From CAXRDE01 sp964229355 (GTDB taxonomy: Bacteria > Cyanobacteriota > Sericytochromatia > UBA7694), in NCBI GenBank assembly GCA_964229355.1, contig CAXRDE010000021.1, positions 1 to 64,000 of the forward strand: a stretch of 64,000 bases of DNA, in the 5' to 3' direction. The notes below the pieces were generated by a model that did no database searches, had not been told where the DNA came from, and saw only the letters and a list, made by a program, of their open reading frames with translations. This document shows, in pieces, positions 22,548 through 31,771 of this stretch; positions within the stretch are counted from its first letter, which is position 1, and the number at the start of each line of letters is the position of its first letter. Made by a program: the position numbers and the translations under genes.

Positions 22548-25406
22548 ATGGAAAGTACGAAGATTCGCGCGCTTACCCAATTATGCTTGGAGTTAAAGCA
22601 ACGGCGGCAAACGCTGATTGAACAATGGAACAGTACCCAAAGCTATTTGGATACCAAGCAGCAATCTTTAGAGCAAGAGTTTCGTGCTTTACAACAAGAC
22701 AATCAGATGCTTTTCGAAAATGTAGAGCATCTTCAACATGCTCTGGGGGGATTCCACTCAGACTGGAAGGCCTACCTGCAACAGATGTTGACTTTGCAGC
22801 GGGAACTGCGTCAACTGGGGGGTGAATATCAGCACCTGCAGAAAGACTTCGGGCATTTACACACTGAAATGCGCCTGATTCAGCAAAATATGTCCCAGGC
22901 CACTGAGGCTGACAAAGAAGCCCAGGCCGCCTTTGACGAGCTGCATGCGCGCCTGCAGAGCCAAACCCAGGAACTTCACCAAACCTACGAAAAATATCAG
23001 GCGCAACAAAGCCAGCTGGAAAAAATGTACCAGGAAAAAACGGTACAAACAGAACAGGTGGATACCGTACGGGGCGAGCTTTCTCACCTGCAAACGGCCT
23101 TTCAGCAATTGGGCGGCGATCTGCAGTTGATTCACGATGAAATTAAAGACTATAAATCCCGCTGGCAAACCCAGCAAGCCGAGCAAAAGCAAACGCTGGC
23201 CGAACTGCAAGAAAAATACGAGCAGGTCTTGAGTGAGCAAAGCACCCTTGAAATGTCTCATCAGACGCTGCTGAAAAAACAGGCCGAGCTTGAGGCTTTG
23301 CATGCAGAAAAAGAGGCTGATTACACCGCCACACTGGCGCAGCATGAAGCTTATCAGCAAAAGTTAAAAGCCCATACCGAAGAAAGTGCTCAGGCACTCA
23401 GTGCCTTACAATTGGAATATCTGGCTTTAGAGGACGAAACCCAAAGCCTGGTATCGACTTTAAAAGCCCTGTATCCTCAATGGCAAGCCCGTCAGCAGGA
23501 TTACCTTGCTTTGCAAAGTCAGTCTGAGGCCCAGCAGTCCCGTATTGGTGCTTTAGAAGCGGAAAACCAGGGCTATGAAGCAGACCTGTATGAGTTGCAC
23601 GATGCCGTAGAGCAACATAAACAACACATGGATGCCTTGAAGAAGACCCAGGCCAGCGAGCAGGCAGAGTATGAATCTCAGCTTGAGGCGTTAAAAGCAG
23701 CGCAGGCCAGCGAGCAGGCAGAGTATGAATCCCAGCTTGAGGCGTTGAAGTCTGCCCAGGCCAGCGAGCAGGCGGAATATGAATCCCAGCTTGAGGCGTT
23801 GAAGTCTGCCCAGGCCAGCGAGCAGGCAGAGTATGAATCCCAGCTTGAGGCGTTAAAAGCAGCGCAGGCCAGTGATCAGGCAGAGTATGAATCCCAGCTT
23901 GAGACGTTGAAGTCTGCCCAGGCCAGCGAGCAGGCGGAATATGAATCTCAGCTTGAGGCGTTGAAGTCGGCCCAGGCCAGCGAGCAGGCAGAGTATGAAT
24001 CCCAGCTTGAGGCGTTAAAAGCAGCGCAGGCCAGTGAGCAGGCGGAATATGAATCTCAGCTTGAGGCGTTGAAGTCTGCCCGGGCCAGCGAGCAGGCAGA
24101 CTATGAATCCCAGCTTGAAACTTTGACATCTACGTTGAAAACCTTAGAGGGCACCGTGCAGAACCACGGTCAACGTTTACAGGTGTATGAGCGGGGACTC
24201 AAAGACATTCAAGCGGCCTATGAGCATTTGCTACACCAGTCTCAGCAGTCGGCTGAAGTCACCTCACCGATTCAAGAGGCCCTGGAAGAACTGAAGCAGC
24301 GTGCTTTTGAGCTGGCTTCTCAGGAAGAAAGTCAATCGACAGCCTTGAGCACTGCACAGTCGGGCTTACGGGATGTGTTGGCCGAAGAAGAACGCAAGCA
24401 AAAGTTATTAGCACAACTTGAAAATTATGGGGAAGAGTCAGAAACCTTAAAGTCTGCCCGCGAAGAGTTATTGCAGGAACTGGCACAAAACACAGAGCGT
24501 CAGCAGTCTTTGCGTCAAGACGTGGAGGACCTGGAGCAAGAGCTTCAACGTTTACAGCAAGAGCAGCACAGTTTGCACACACAGATTTTACAAAAAGAGC
24601 AAGACCTTAAGTTAGCTGAGCAAGAGATGCGACAACGCCAGGAACAGGCGGAACAATTACAAACCTTTATCGAAGCCTTTGGCGAAGATGCGCTCCCGCA
24701 GGGAGAATCTACCGTTATGCCTGGGGTGGACAGCGGCGAGGAGCGTGCCTTACGCGAGCAGATTAAGGCCTTAGAAAAAGCCCTGGCGGCACAAAAAGCC
24801 GAAGCAGAGACCGCGCAAGCTCAACTTAAAGATCAAATCTCTGTGCAAGAAGGTGAGTTGCTCAAGCAGTCTCAAGAAATTGAACGTTTAACCCATCAGG
24901 TGGCATTGCCAGAAGATTTGAGCGCAACTCAGCCGCATCTTGACCAGGTGATTTCTGAAGAAGTTGCTCAGATTTCTTCTTTGTTGTCTGAGTTGAATTT
25001 GGGCGGTGAGTCTTTAGAGGATGAGCCTGACTTTGGTGGATGGAGTGAGGAGGAGCCGGTCGTTAGCACCTCTTCAGATCGTTCTTTCCCTGAAGCTCCT
25101 CAGGTCGTTGCTGAGGTTTCCACCGGTCCTACCTTGTATGTTTATACCCAGAAAGTAGAAGCCAACCCCGATTTGCAATCTCAACTGGAAGATTATTTGG
25201 CTCAGTACCGCTATGGGGTGAAATGGGTAGACCGTATTGATCCGTGGCCTGATGCCAAAGGAGTGGTGTTCTTATTAACACCAGAAGAAAAAGTTCCTTC
25301 TGCGGTGCTGCACGCTGTGCAACAGCAAAAAATCCCCCATGTGGAGCATGTCATGAGTAATATCACGCGCTTAAAAATCGCTGTACTGGATGCCTTTATT
25401 GGTTAA
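22548..25406 (+). CDS. large coiled-coil protein with 18-residue tandem repeats
   Basis: 952 residues from ATG 22548 (AGAGG 7 bases upstream; an in-frame GTG one codon earlier is less well placed). Residues ~1-800 are almost unbroken heptad-like coiled coil rich in Gln, Glu, Leu and Ala. Residues ~363-524 are nine tandem 18-residue repeats with the core AQASEQAEYESQLE. An acidic linker follows, then a ~90-residue globular end (TLYVYTQKV start, GVVFLLTPEEKVP middle, QQKIPHVEHVMSNITRLKIA end) that recalls the DUF2325 type of Rossmann-like domain. No signal peptide or membrane helix. It overlaps the next gene by 17 bases. A cytoplasmic scaffold or filament is possible; function unknown. Confidence 0.82.
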   Translation: MESTKIRALTQLCLELKQRRQTLIEQWNSTQSYLDTKQQSLEQEFRALQQDNQMLFENVEHLQHALGGFHSDWKAYLQQMLTLQRELRQLGGEYQHLQKDFGHLHTEMRLIQQNMSQATEADKEAQAAFDELHARLQSQTQELHQTYEKYQAQQSQLEKMYQEKTVQTEQVDTVRGELSHLQTAFQQLGGDLQLIHDEIKDYKSRWQTQQAEQKQTLAELQEKYEQVLSEQSTLEMSHQTLLKKQAELEALHAEKEADYTATLAQHEAYQQKLKAHTEESAQALSALQLEYLALEDETQSLVSTLKALYPQWQARQQDYLALQSQSEAQQSRIGALEAENQGYEADLYELHDAVEQHKQHMDALKKTQASEQAEYESQLEALKAAQASEQAEYESQLEALKSAQASEQAEYESQLEALKSAQASEQAEYESQLEALKAAQASDQAEYESQLETLKSAQASEQAEYESQLEALKSAQASEQAEYESQLEALKAAQASEQAEYESQLEALKSARASEQADYESQLETLTSTLKTLEGTVQNHGQRLQVYERGLKDIQAAYEHLLHQSQQSAEVTSPIQEALEELKQRAFELASQEESQSTALSTAQSGLRDVLAEEERKQKLLAQLENYGEESETLKSAREELLQELAQNTERQQSLRQDVEDLEQELQRLQQEQHSLHTQILQKEQDLKLAEQEMRQRQEQAEQLQTFIEAFGEDALPQGESTVMPGVDSGEERALREQIKALEKALAAQKAEAETAQAQLKDQISVQEGELLKQSQEIERLTHQVALPEDLSATQPHLDQVISEEVAQISSLLSELNLGGESLEDEPDFGGWSEEEPVVSTSSDRSFPEAPQVVAEVSTGPTLYVYTQKVEANPDLQSQLEDYLAQYRYGVKWVDRIDPWPDAKGVVFLLTPEEKVPSAVLHAVQQQKIPHVEHVMSNITRLKIAVLDAFIG
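23634..24119 (+). repeat. nine-copy 54-bp tandem repeat in the coiled-coil gene
   Basis: Nine contiguous in-frame copies of a 54-bp unit (486 bp), differing by scattered substitutions such as AAA-GCA versus TCT-GCC at the second and third codons. The pattern of shared variants (AA, SA, SA, AA, SA, SA, AA, SA) suggests duplication of three-unit blocks. Copy number may vary between strains. Confidence 0.95.
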
Positions 25407-26541
25407 CGCGTTGCGTTGGAGTTGTCTTCTGGCATTGGTGTCCTGGGGGAGCATCAGCTTTCCTGCTCAGGCCTTGCAGGCGGTTTTGCAAGAGCGTGTG
25501 CCGCTTTGTGACCAACCTCGACAGAGCTGCTCTCCCTTATTTTTTCTGAATAAAGGAGAGCACGTTCAGGTTATCTATCTTCAGGGCAAGGACTGGCTGC
25601 GGGTGCAGCATATCACCAGTCAGCGTATGGGATGGGTCAGTGCACAACAGGCCAAATTATTGCTGCCTACCCGTCTACAGAAGCAAAGCCAGCAGAACCT
25701 TTCCGCGATGCTGGGGTTTTGGGCTCTGGAGGAAAACGCGGGCGTTTTTTCCCGGACTGAGCAGTATGATTTGTCTACGCAGGCCTCTAGACCTTTTGCG
25801 ATGGGTTATACTTTTGCGGCCTCTGATCCGGTGATTGCTGTAGAAAAACCAGCGGGTAACTCCCTTTTTTTTCACCGCTTAGAGGCGATTGAACAGCACT
25901 TTGTGCTCTGGGAGGTCAATCCCTTTCCTCAGGTGCCTCAGTTCCGAAATTTGGCCCGTTTTGAGCGCAAGCAAGACTTTGTCGGCAGTGCTCAACTGGG
26001 CGCGCTCACGTTGATTGCAGGAAAAGCCCAGGGGCTTTGGGGGGAAGGTGTGTTGCTCGCCCTGGATTCAGAAGGGTGGCCTGTGTGGATCTACCGGGAT
26101 CTGCGCGAATTGTGGGCGATATTGCCCTTTGAATTACAATCTCAGTTAAAAGCAGAGAGCTTTAAGCTTTTGAGTTTATCTCCCGAGGGACATGTTTTGC
26201 TGGAAGCTTATAATACAAAGCAGGCCAAAAAGGTTATTTTGCATTGGCGCTACGATAAGACATGGGTGTATCAACAGATGTTGCAATGGCCAGCCGCTTT
26301 ACATGCAGACGCCGTGCAGCGGTGGTTTGTGACCGCCAGCGCGGAAGCTTTGGTGCTGGCGGTCAACGAGGCGCAACAGGCACACTTGTTTCTGTTTCCG
26401 GCGGGACTCTCTGAAATGGCTGTGCATGAAGTATTGCCTCGTCCACTAAACGGCTTGAAATGGTTTCAGGATGAACTGTTGAGCCTTGATGTGACCACTC
26501 TTACCCGTTGGCAGCCTGTGTATACCGAAGCGAAAAAGTGA
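25390..26541 (+). CDS. secreted SH3-domain protein of unknown function
   Basis: 383 residues. A signal peptide (~1-28, hydrophobic LLALVSWGSISF, cleavage near AQALQ) is followed by a bacterial SH3-like domain at ~30-95 (LNKGEHVQVIYLQGKDWLRVQH, then MGWVSAQQAKLLLP). This type often binds peptidoglycan. The remaining ~280 residues are beta-rich with Trp-containing strands (GWPVWIYRDL, KVILHWRYDKTWVY) and may be a propeller, echoing the DnaJ-propeller two genes up. The start overlaps the upstream coiled-coil gene by 17 bases, so the two are coupled. Export puts it in the periplasm or outside, unlike its two cytoplasmic neighbours. Confidence 0.75.
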   Translation: MPLLVNALRWSCLLALVSWGSISFPAQALQAVLQERVPLCDQPRQSCSPLFFLNKGEHVQVIYLQGKDWLRVQHITSQRMGWVSAQQAKLLLPTRLQKQSQQNLSAMLGFWALEENAGVFSRTEQYDLSTQASRPFAMGYTFAASDPVIAVEKPAGNSLFFHRLEAIEQHFVLWEVNPFPQVPQFRNLARFERKQDFVGSAQLGALTLIAGKAQGLWGEGVLLALDSEGWPVWIYRDLRELWAILPFELQSQLKAESFKLLSLSPEGHVLLEAYNTKQAKKVILHWRYDKTWVYQQMLQWPAALHADAVQRWFVTASAEALVLAVNEAQQAHLFLFPAGLSEMAVHEVLPRPLNGLKWFQDELLSLDVTTLTRWQPVYTEAKK

Positions 26542-26565
26542 CAAATCGGCAAATTATGCTACAAT
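26538..26565 (+). promoter_or_regulatory. promoter for the HTH protein gene
   Basis: GTGACA (26538-26543) and TACAAT (26560-26565) are 16 bases apart, and TGC precedes the -10 as an extended element. This is the best -35/-10 pair in the window. It lies over the stop codon of the SH3 gene, about 61 bases before the GTG start at 26627. Confidence 0.62.
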
Positions 26566-26626
26566 AGCCTGTAGCTGTGATGTGAGACACATCCGTGAAT
26601 TGAATGGTTTTAATTGGAGATATTGC

Positions 26627-27262
26627 GTGAGTCCAGTCTTAACTGCCCCAGAAAGCATGCTTGTTCCCGTTAGCCCCCCGCGTCTGGCGGCCTACCAAAG
26701 CACCGGAGAAATTCTGCAAACGGCCCGTGTACAACAGGGGTTTAGCCTTGAAGAAATTGCCTTGCAAACCTTTATTAAAAAAGACTATTTAGAGGCCCTT
26801 GAAGAAGACCGTTTAGACGACCTGCCGGCTGCGGTGTATACCTGTGGCTATATTCGTCAATATGCTCGCCTTCTTCATCTGGATGACGCTGAATTGGTTC
26901 TGCATTACCAGGAGCAGCTGGAAACCTGGGGGGGTGAAGAGCGAGCGGAAACACCCTTCCGTCCCGTCTTCGCGCAGGCTGGCAAATATGCTAAGATGGA
27001 GACCCTACAACACGCTGAAGCACCGATAGAGGAAATGAATCCCATGCAAAACATTCCCACGCTTTCTCAAGACATGGAGACAGCTCCGATTATTGAAAAT
27101 ACCGATAGCGAGCGGCAGCAGGTGCTGGCGATGCGTTATCAAACCGAGCAATTTGCGGATCAGGTGTTTCTGCACCTGGAGCAAGAGATTGAAAAAACCC
27201 TTGCGGTGGTTCAAAACGGTAGAGCCTATCTGCAAGAACGTTTAAAGACCTATTCCTTTTAA
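26627..27262 (+). CDS. RodZ-type helix-turn-helix protein lacking a membrane anchor
   Basis: 211 residues from GTG 26627, chosen because GGAG lies 7 bases upstream. Residues ~18-85 form an HTH_25/Xre-like domain as at the N terminus of RodZ: GEILQTARVQQGFSLEEIAL, then TFIKKDYLEALEEDRLDDLP and AVYTCGYIRQYARLL. In RodZ this domain touches MreB beneath the membrane. The membrane helix and periplasmic part of RodZ are missing; the C terminus instead ends in a coiled-coil-like helix (VFLHLEQEIEKTLAVVQN). It could be a soluble adaptor or a DNA-binding regulator. A strong inverted repeat terminates it. Confidence 0.75.
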   Translation: MSPVLTAPESMLVPVSPPRLAAYQSTGEILQTARVQQGFSLEEIALQTFIKKDYLEALEEDRLDDLPAAVYTCGYIRQYARLLHLDDAELVLHYQEQLETWGGEERAETPFRPVFAQAGKYAKMETLQHAEAPIEEMNPMQNIPTLSQDMETAPIIENTDSERQQVLAMRYQTEQFADQVFLHLEQEIEKTLAVVQNGRAYLQERLKTYSF

Positions 27263-27279
27263 AGGATAGGTTAAATTTT

Positions 27280-27320
27280 AGCGACGTCATGGCCATTCAC
27301 GCATGACGTCGCTTCTTTGT
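27280..27320 (+). terminator. intrinsic terminator after the HTH gene
   Basis: A perfect 12-bp inverted repeat, AGCGACGTCATG (27280-27291) and CATGACGTCGCT (27302-27313), with a 10-base loop, is followed by TCTTTGT. The U-tract is modest but the stem is strong. A preceding run TTTTA on the other side gives weak bidirectional potential. Confidence 0.75.
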
Positions 27321-27375
27321 ATCTATATAAAAGACATCCTTCGTATTTTGAATTTAAAACTGGAGCCTTCTAATC

Positions 27376-30300
27376 ATGCCAAAAGTACATCTTTCAGGAC
27401 AAAACCGAAATATCCCTGCCCATGCCCTGAACGTTCCCATTAAAAATACTTTTGAGCAAAAAAATATTCGTTTTCATGTGGATGGTCAATACCTGACTGA
27501 CATGAGCGATAAAGGCATTGAAAAGTTTATTAAAAAACATGTAAACAGCAAATCTGGATTTTTGGGCGGCATTGGCCTGGGTTGGGGTGGTAAAGATCTG
27601 GATGTAAAAGAAGTGAAAGCTTTTTTGCAGGCTGTGGCCGCCAACGCCGATCAAATGGAAAACTTCACCTTTGATCTTACCGATCCCGAGTTGGGCTTAT
27701 ATGATGACGACGATATTACCCTGAAAGATATTCAGCACAGCTTTCACTTAAACTATGAGCCCAACCAGGGGAGTTCAAACACCTCAGTGTCTTTTGTGGA
27801 TGCCACAGGTGTTCAGTCTGATTATCAGCAGGCCAAAACCCATGAAACCCAACAACACGAAAGTTTTAAATCAGCGCAAAAAACCCATCGAGGTCTACAG
27901 TCTGAGTTGCAGTCTGCCCAAAAAGCCCGCGACAAAATTGCCGATCGTATTGGAGATAAAGCCACCCAGCGCCTTTTAGAAACAGACAATAAGCTGACGG
28001 AAGTGACCCATCGTGTCAATGAGCTGGGGAGTCAGCTAGAAGAAACGCGGATTAAGCTACGTCAGAAAAATCTGCCTCAGGGGCAACAGCAAGAATTACG
28101 CTTGATGGCCAAAGGCATTGAACTGGAGCTCAAAGAACTCTATGCTCAGCAAAACCGTCTGAACGATCAACTGCAAGAAAACCACGGTTTTTGGAGCTTC
28201 CTGGGCGGTGGCAGTTCAATGGATGATCTGAGGGAAGCGAATGCCAGGGTAGAAAAAGCGCAACAGGCCCTGAATGAAAACAAAACGGTTTATGAACAGG
28301 CCCGTAGCCGCTGGCAAGATGCGGTGTCACAGCGCGAAGCTGTGGAAAACGGTGAAAGCTGGGCCGATGTACACGGTGGAGAAGAGCCTGAAGCCCCTGC
28401 TGCGACCTCTGCTCCTGCCTCAGGCACTGCCGCGAACGCGCCTTCTACTGCAGAGCCTGTCCCTGATGCTGATGCGCCAGCAGCCCCGGCACCTGCGGCC
28501 ACGCCCGCTGACACACCCGCCGCTCCGGCTACCCCCACCACACCTGCTGCAACATCCCCTGCGGGTGTGAGTCCGCTGGCACAAGCCTCGGAGCAAAGCT
28601 TACAACAGCTTCTGACCCTTTCGGGTGCTGAGCAATTGACCGCGCTTCAACAGGTGCCAGCAGAGCAACGCGATCTCCTCTTAAAAATGACCGATGACTA
28701 TTGGGTGGCCGGGCAAGATGGAAATGCTTTTGGTTTAAGTACTCAAGATTTTGAGGCCATGCAAGGCCTACAGCAGTCCGTGGCGCAATTGCGTGTGAAC
28801 GCCTTGTTAAGTTGGGGTGAAGAAGCACAGAATACCTATCTCGCGGCCGCCAGTGATCGCACCCGTCAAGAGATTGAATCCCACTTGAATCAACAATTGT
28901 TTGATCAGCAACTGGCCCAACAAGCCGAAACCCTTAAAAACAAACTCAAGGGGACAGCCCAGGCGCTTCCAGTGGGAGAAAGTCCACAAGTGACCACCCA
29001 GGCGCAGCCTGCTCCCGCATCCACGGGCCTGGATTTAAATACGTACGCCACCCTTGCTCCTGAAGTTAAACTGCAACGCTTCAAAGATCTCAACGCAGCG
29101 GATCAACAAACGGTCTTTCAGGCTGCTGACGCAATTGGAAAAGTGAAGGTGATGGCCACCTTGCTTTCACAAGGTGTGGATGCATCCCAGGTACAAGCCT
29201 TTGCCACTGAAATGTCTACCACGGATCGTTCTCTGGCCATTCATGAGTTGAATAATGTACTGGCTCAAACGACAGGGCCTGCGCCTCAGAAAACAGAGCT
29301 TAGCATGGTGCTGGGCATGCTGCGTCAATTGAATGGGATGACTGAAGAAACGCCTGCACCAGCTGCACCAGCTCCTTCTGAGCCCGCGTCCAACACCCCT
29401 GAACCTGTAAAGCCTGTGGTAACGGCTCCTGCGACACCTCAGCCTACAGAACCCGAGCGTCCAGGTCTCGTGGTCGAAGACCCTGTTTCTGGACAGACCG
29501 TGACCCCTCCGGCGCAGTCTATCCCTGACGTTGCCACGCCTTCGGTGACTCCCGCAGCCGTAGAGCCTGCTGCTGAACCCCAACCCACCGACGAAGAAAT
29601 GGGTCAGGCCCTGTTGGTTGAACTGGCCAGGTTGGCCCAGAGTGCGACGCCCGACAATCCGGCTCATCTACAGGCTTTTGCGGGTTTATCCACAAACGAT
29701 AAACAACTGGTGTTTAAGGTGGCTTCTCCAGATATTCAGGCCGAACTGCTGTTTGCGATTGGCGAGCCGGCGCAAGCTGCTGAGCGTCAGCAGGTGCTGG
29801 GGGCTTTATCTGCAGAACAGAAAACCGCATTGGCCGGTCTGTATCAGGAACTTCTGCCTAATTTTGGTCCTGAAGATCGAGAAATGTCGGAGGCCATTGG
29901 TCAATTTATTAAAGATCTAGGGCAGTCTCCAGCCCCTGCAGTAGCTCCTGCTGACACCCCGGTGCCTGATGGAACACCACAGGGTCCTGTGATTGCACCC
30001 ACCAGCAGCGGGGATCGCCCTTTATCGGCAACGCCTGCCGTGGGTCCAGAACCTGCTCCTGTGGAAACAGCCGTTCAGGAGGACGGGCGTTTGGACATGT
30101 CTATGCAATTAAACCGCTTATCTCAAGAGTTGAAAAATACGAGTTGGCTTGGGGGGCTCATGAATAATTCTGAAGTGAACACCCTCATTGATGAAATTTG
30201 GGAGCGGGGAACGCAACAAAACCGTCAACAACTGGCCAATTTGTTGGTGAAAGAAGATCAGGCCGATAAACTGAGTAATCTGGTGGTAGATTACGACAAT

Positions 30301-30615
30301 TCTTTTGAAAAGGTTGCTGCAGTGATTACGGCCCCCAATTTTCCTGTCCGTGACTTTATGGCCGGTGTGGAAAACGACGAGCGGGCAGGCTTAATTCTGT
30401 CAAATATGTCAGAGTTAGCCATGCAGAACTCTGACCTGGGTAAGGCTGCCAGTACCTTTGTCATGAAGACCTTAGAAGAGTACAAAGACGGGATTGATCG
30501 CGAAGGACCGATTAAGACAGCCAAAAAGACCTTAGAGATGAACGGTTTATGGGATCAAGTACCTGCCGCATTAACTCAAGAGATGAAACACATTCTAGAT
30601 ACCTATTGGAACTAA
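27376..30615 (+). CDS. 1079-residue multidomain helical protein
   Basis: No family recognised. Layout: N-terminal ~150-residue acidic domain (SGFLGGIGLGWGGKDLDVKE), a coiled coil at ~160-330 (Gln/Glu-rich), then helical modules of 80-110 residues separated by Pro/Ala/Thr linkers at ~335-400, ~535-555, ~655-735 and ~850-905. The modules share a loose pattern of short helices with phrases such as LQQVPAEQRDLLLKM and FAGLSTNDKQLVFKVA, which may mark diverged repeats of one fold. A last helical domain covers ~910-1079. No signal peptide or membrane helix. It sits after a strong terminator and before a TolB-like lipoprotein gene. A structural or scaffold role is possible but unproven. Confidence 0.78.
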   Translation: MPKVHLSGQNRNIPAHALNVPIKNTFEQKNIRFHVDGQYLTDMSDKGIEKFIKKHVNSKSGFLGGIGLGWGGKDLDVKEVKAFLQAVAANADQMENFTFDLTDPELGLYDDDDITLKDIQHSFHLNYEPNQGSSNTSVSFVDATGVQSDYQQAKTHETQQHESFKSAQKTHRGLQSELQSAQKARDKIADRIGDKATQRLLETDNKLTEVTHRVNELGSQLEETRIKLRQKNLPQGQQQELRLMAKGIELELKELYAQQNRLNDQLQENHGFWSFLGGGSSMDDLREANARVEKAQQALNENKTVYEQARSRWQDAVSQREAVENGESWADVHGGEEPEAPAATSAPASGTAANAPSTAEPVPDADAPAAPAPAATPADTPAAPATPTTPAATSPAGVSPLAQASEQSLQQLLTLSGAEQLTALQQVPAEQRDLLLKMTDDYWVAGQDGNAFGLSTQDFEAMQGLQQSVAQLRVNALLSWGEEAQNTYLAAASDRTRQEIESHLNQQLFDQQLAQQAETLKNKLKGTAQALPVGESPQVTTQAQPAPASTGLDLNTYATLAPEVKLQRFKDLNAADQQTVFQAADAIGKVKVMATLLSQGVDASQVQAFATEMSTTDRSLAIHELNNVLAQTTGPAPQKTELSMVLGMLRQLNGMTEETPAPAAPAPSEPASNTPEPVKPVVTAPATPQPTEPERPGLVVEDPVSGQTVTPPAQSIPDVATPSVTPAAVEPAAEPQPTDEEMGQALLVELARLAQSATPDNPAHLQAFAGLSTNDKQLVFKVASPDIQAELLFAIGEPAQAAERQQVLGALSAEQKTALAGLYQELLPNFGPEDREMSEAIGQFIKDLGQSPAPAVAPADTPVPDGTPQGPVIAPTSSGDRPLSATPAVGPEPAPVETAVQEDGRLDMSMQLNRLSQELKNTSWLGGLMNNSEVNTLIDEIWERGTQQNRQQLANLLVKEDQADKLSNLVVDYDNSFEKVAAVITAPNFPVRDFMAGVENDERAGLILSNMSELAMQNSDLGKAASTFVMKTLEEYKDGIDREGPIKTAKKTLEMNGLWDQVPAALTQEMKHILDTYWN

Positions 30616-31493
30616 GCCGAAGGCCCTTAAAAGCCCTGGGTTATCTGTGCCTTTTGGTAGGAATCATGGGCTGGAGCGCTTGTGCGCCGCAACAGCGGAT
30701 GGCTCTGTATAGCAGTGCCACCAGTGGCAATTGGGAGATCTATGGCGTAGATGCCGCGGCCACGGTGGGGACGCCTGCGCAAAACCTGACGCGTTATCCT
30801 GCCAGTGAGCGCTTTCCTGATTACGCCGCTGGTCATCAAACGGTGGTGTTTTCCTCGGACCGTCAGGGTAGTTTTAACCTCTACTTGATGGATTCACAGG
30901 GGCAAAACTTGCGGCCCCTTGCACCTTCTGCGTACCCCGATGTATACCCCCGTTGGTCTCCCGATGAGACGCAAATCGTCTTTGTGTCAGGGCGTGAAGA
31001 TCGCAATGAAAACCTTTACCTCTTGAAGCAGGTGTTTTCGGCTTCTCCTGAGCTGGTGCAGTTAACCACCGATAAGGCTGCTGATTACGATCCCCGTTGG
31101 CATCCCAAAGGCAAGAGTTTGGTCTTTGTCTCAGAACGTTCGGGAGCTCCAGAGATTTATCAGATGTCTTTGTCTGAAGGACAGGTTTTGCCGTTGACAG
31201 ACACCGGTGAAGCCAAGCGCTTTCCCGTGTTTTCTCCAGGCGGTGATCGCCTGGCTTTTGCGCGTCAGAAGGGCAAGCAATGGCAGTTGTGTTGGGCCAG
31301 GGTTCCGTCATCGGGTTTGTTGAAGGCACCCGAGTGTCGAGACCGCGGTTGGATCGGCGATGTGCGTTGGCAAGATTCGGAGACGCTAATGTATACAGAA
31401 GTGCAGGCTCAAAAGGCGTCGGTTTATCGCTTGCGCTTGTCTGAGGCACAGCCTGAGCGAATCTATGAAGCAGCGCGGGAGGCCGTAAACTAG
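30606..31493 (+). CDS. TolB-like WD40/PD40 beta-propeller lipoprotein
   Basis: 295 residues from TTG 30606; an in-frame ATG at 30549 lies deeper inside the upstream gene and would put 19 extra residues before the signal peptide. Neither has a good Shine-Dalgarno, so the start is uncertain. The N terminus (RRPLKALGYLCLLVGIMGW then SAC) is a lipoprotein signal. The body has four or more PD40 blades as in TolB: PRWSPDETQIVFVSGRED, DPRWHPKGKSLVFVSER, FPVFSPGGDRLAFAR. TolB itself is a soluble periplasmic Tol-Pal component of ~400 residues, so this is a shorter, membrane-tethered relative. It overlaps the upstream gene by up to 10 bases and the convergent gene by 4. Confidence 0.8.
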   Translation: MELSRRPLKALGYLCLLVGIMGWSACAPQQRMALYSSATSGNWEIYGVDAAATVGTPAQNLTRYPASERFPDYAAGHQTVVFSSDRQGSFNLYLMDSQGQNLRPLAPSAYPDVYPRWSPDETQIVFVSGREDRNENLYLLKQVFSASPELVQLTTDKAADYDPRWHPKGKSLVFVSERSGAPEIYQMSLSEGQVLPLTDTGEAKRFPVFSPGGDRLAFARQKGKQWQLCWARVPSSGLLKAPECRDRGWIGDVRWQDSETLMYTEVQAQKASVYRLRLSEAQPERIYEAAREAVN

Positions 31494-31762
31494 AGGATCT
31501 GTCCGTTGACCATAATGCTAAAGGAAATGGGGATATCGTGATAATACTTACCGTCTGTCAGGTATACGATAAAGCGACGTCCCGGATTTTTGCCTGCTGC
31601 GGGCCGCCCCTCTTGAATCCAGCCATCTGCCAGGGCCGCATTGAGACTGGGGTATTGACGTAGCTGACGTAAAATAGAGCGGGCCAGACTGTTTTGAATG
31701 CCCGGCCGATAGTAGCGAGAGGGGAGAGTGATTCGGACAATGCGAATATCTTGCTGCACCAC
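31490..31762 (-). CDS. small hypothetical protein after the rlmD-type gene
   Basis: 90 residues, with two adjacent GTG start options (31762, 31759) and no clear Shine-Dalgarno. It begins 9 bases after the methylase stop, so it is probably coupled. It is basic, with a beta-rich C-terminal half (RRFIVYLTDGKYYHDIPISF). No signal peptide, no known family. Its stop shares the four bases CTAG with the stop of the convergent lipoprotein gene. Confidence 0.6.
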   Translation of the reverse strand: MVQQDIRIVRITLPSRYYRPGIQNSLARSILRQLRQYPSLNAALADGWIQEGRPAAGKNPGRRFIVYLTDGKYYHDIPISFSIMVNGQIL

Positions 31763-31771
31763 AACGCTGGC

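Noticed and set aside
23634..24119. Tandem repeat read as a CRISPR array
   Set aside because: Copies are contiguous 54-bp units with no unique spacers, and they are in frame in a coiled-coil protein.
23398..24129. 243-residue open frame on the - strand with Pro/Trp/His-rich repeats
   Set aside because: It is the antisense image of the 54-bp repeat array in the coiled-coil gene. The repeat length is a multiple of three, so any frame stays open. No Shine-Dalgarno and no domain.
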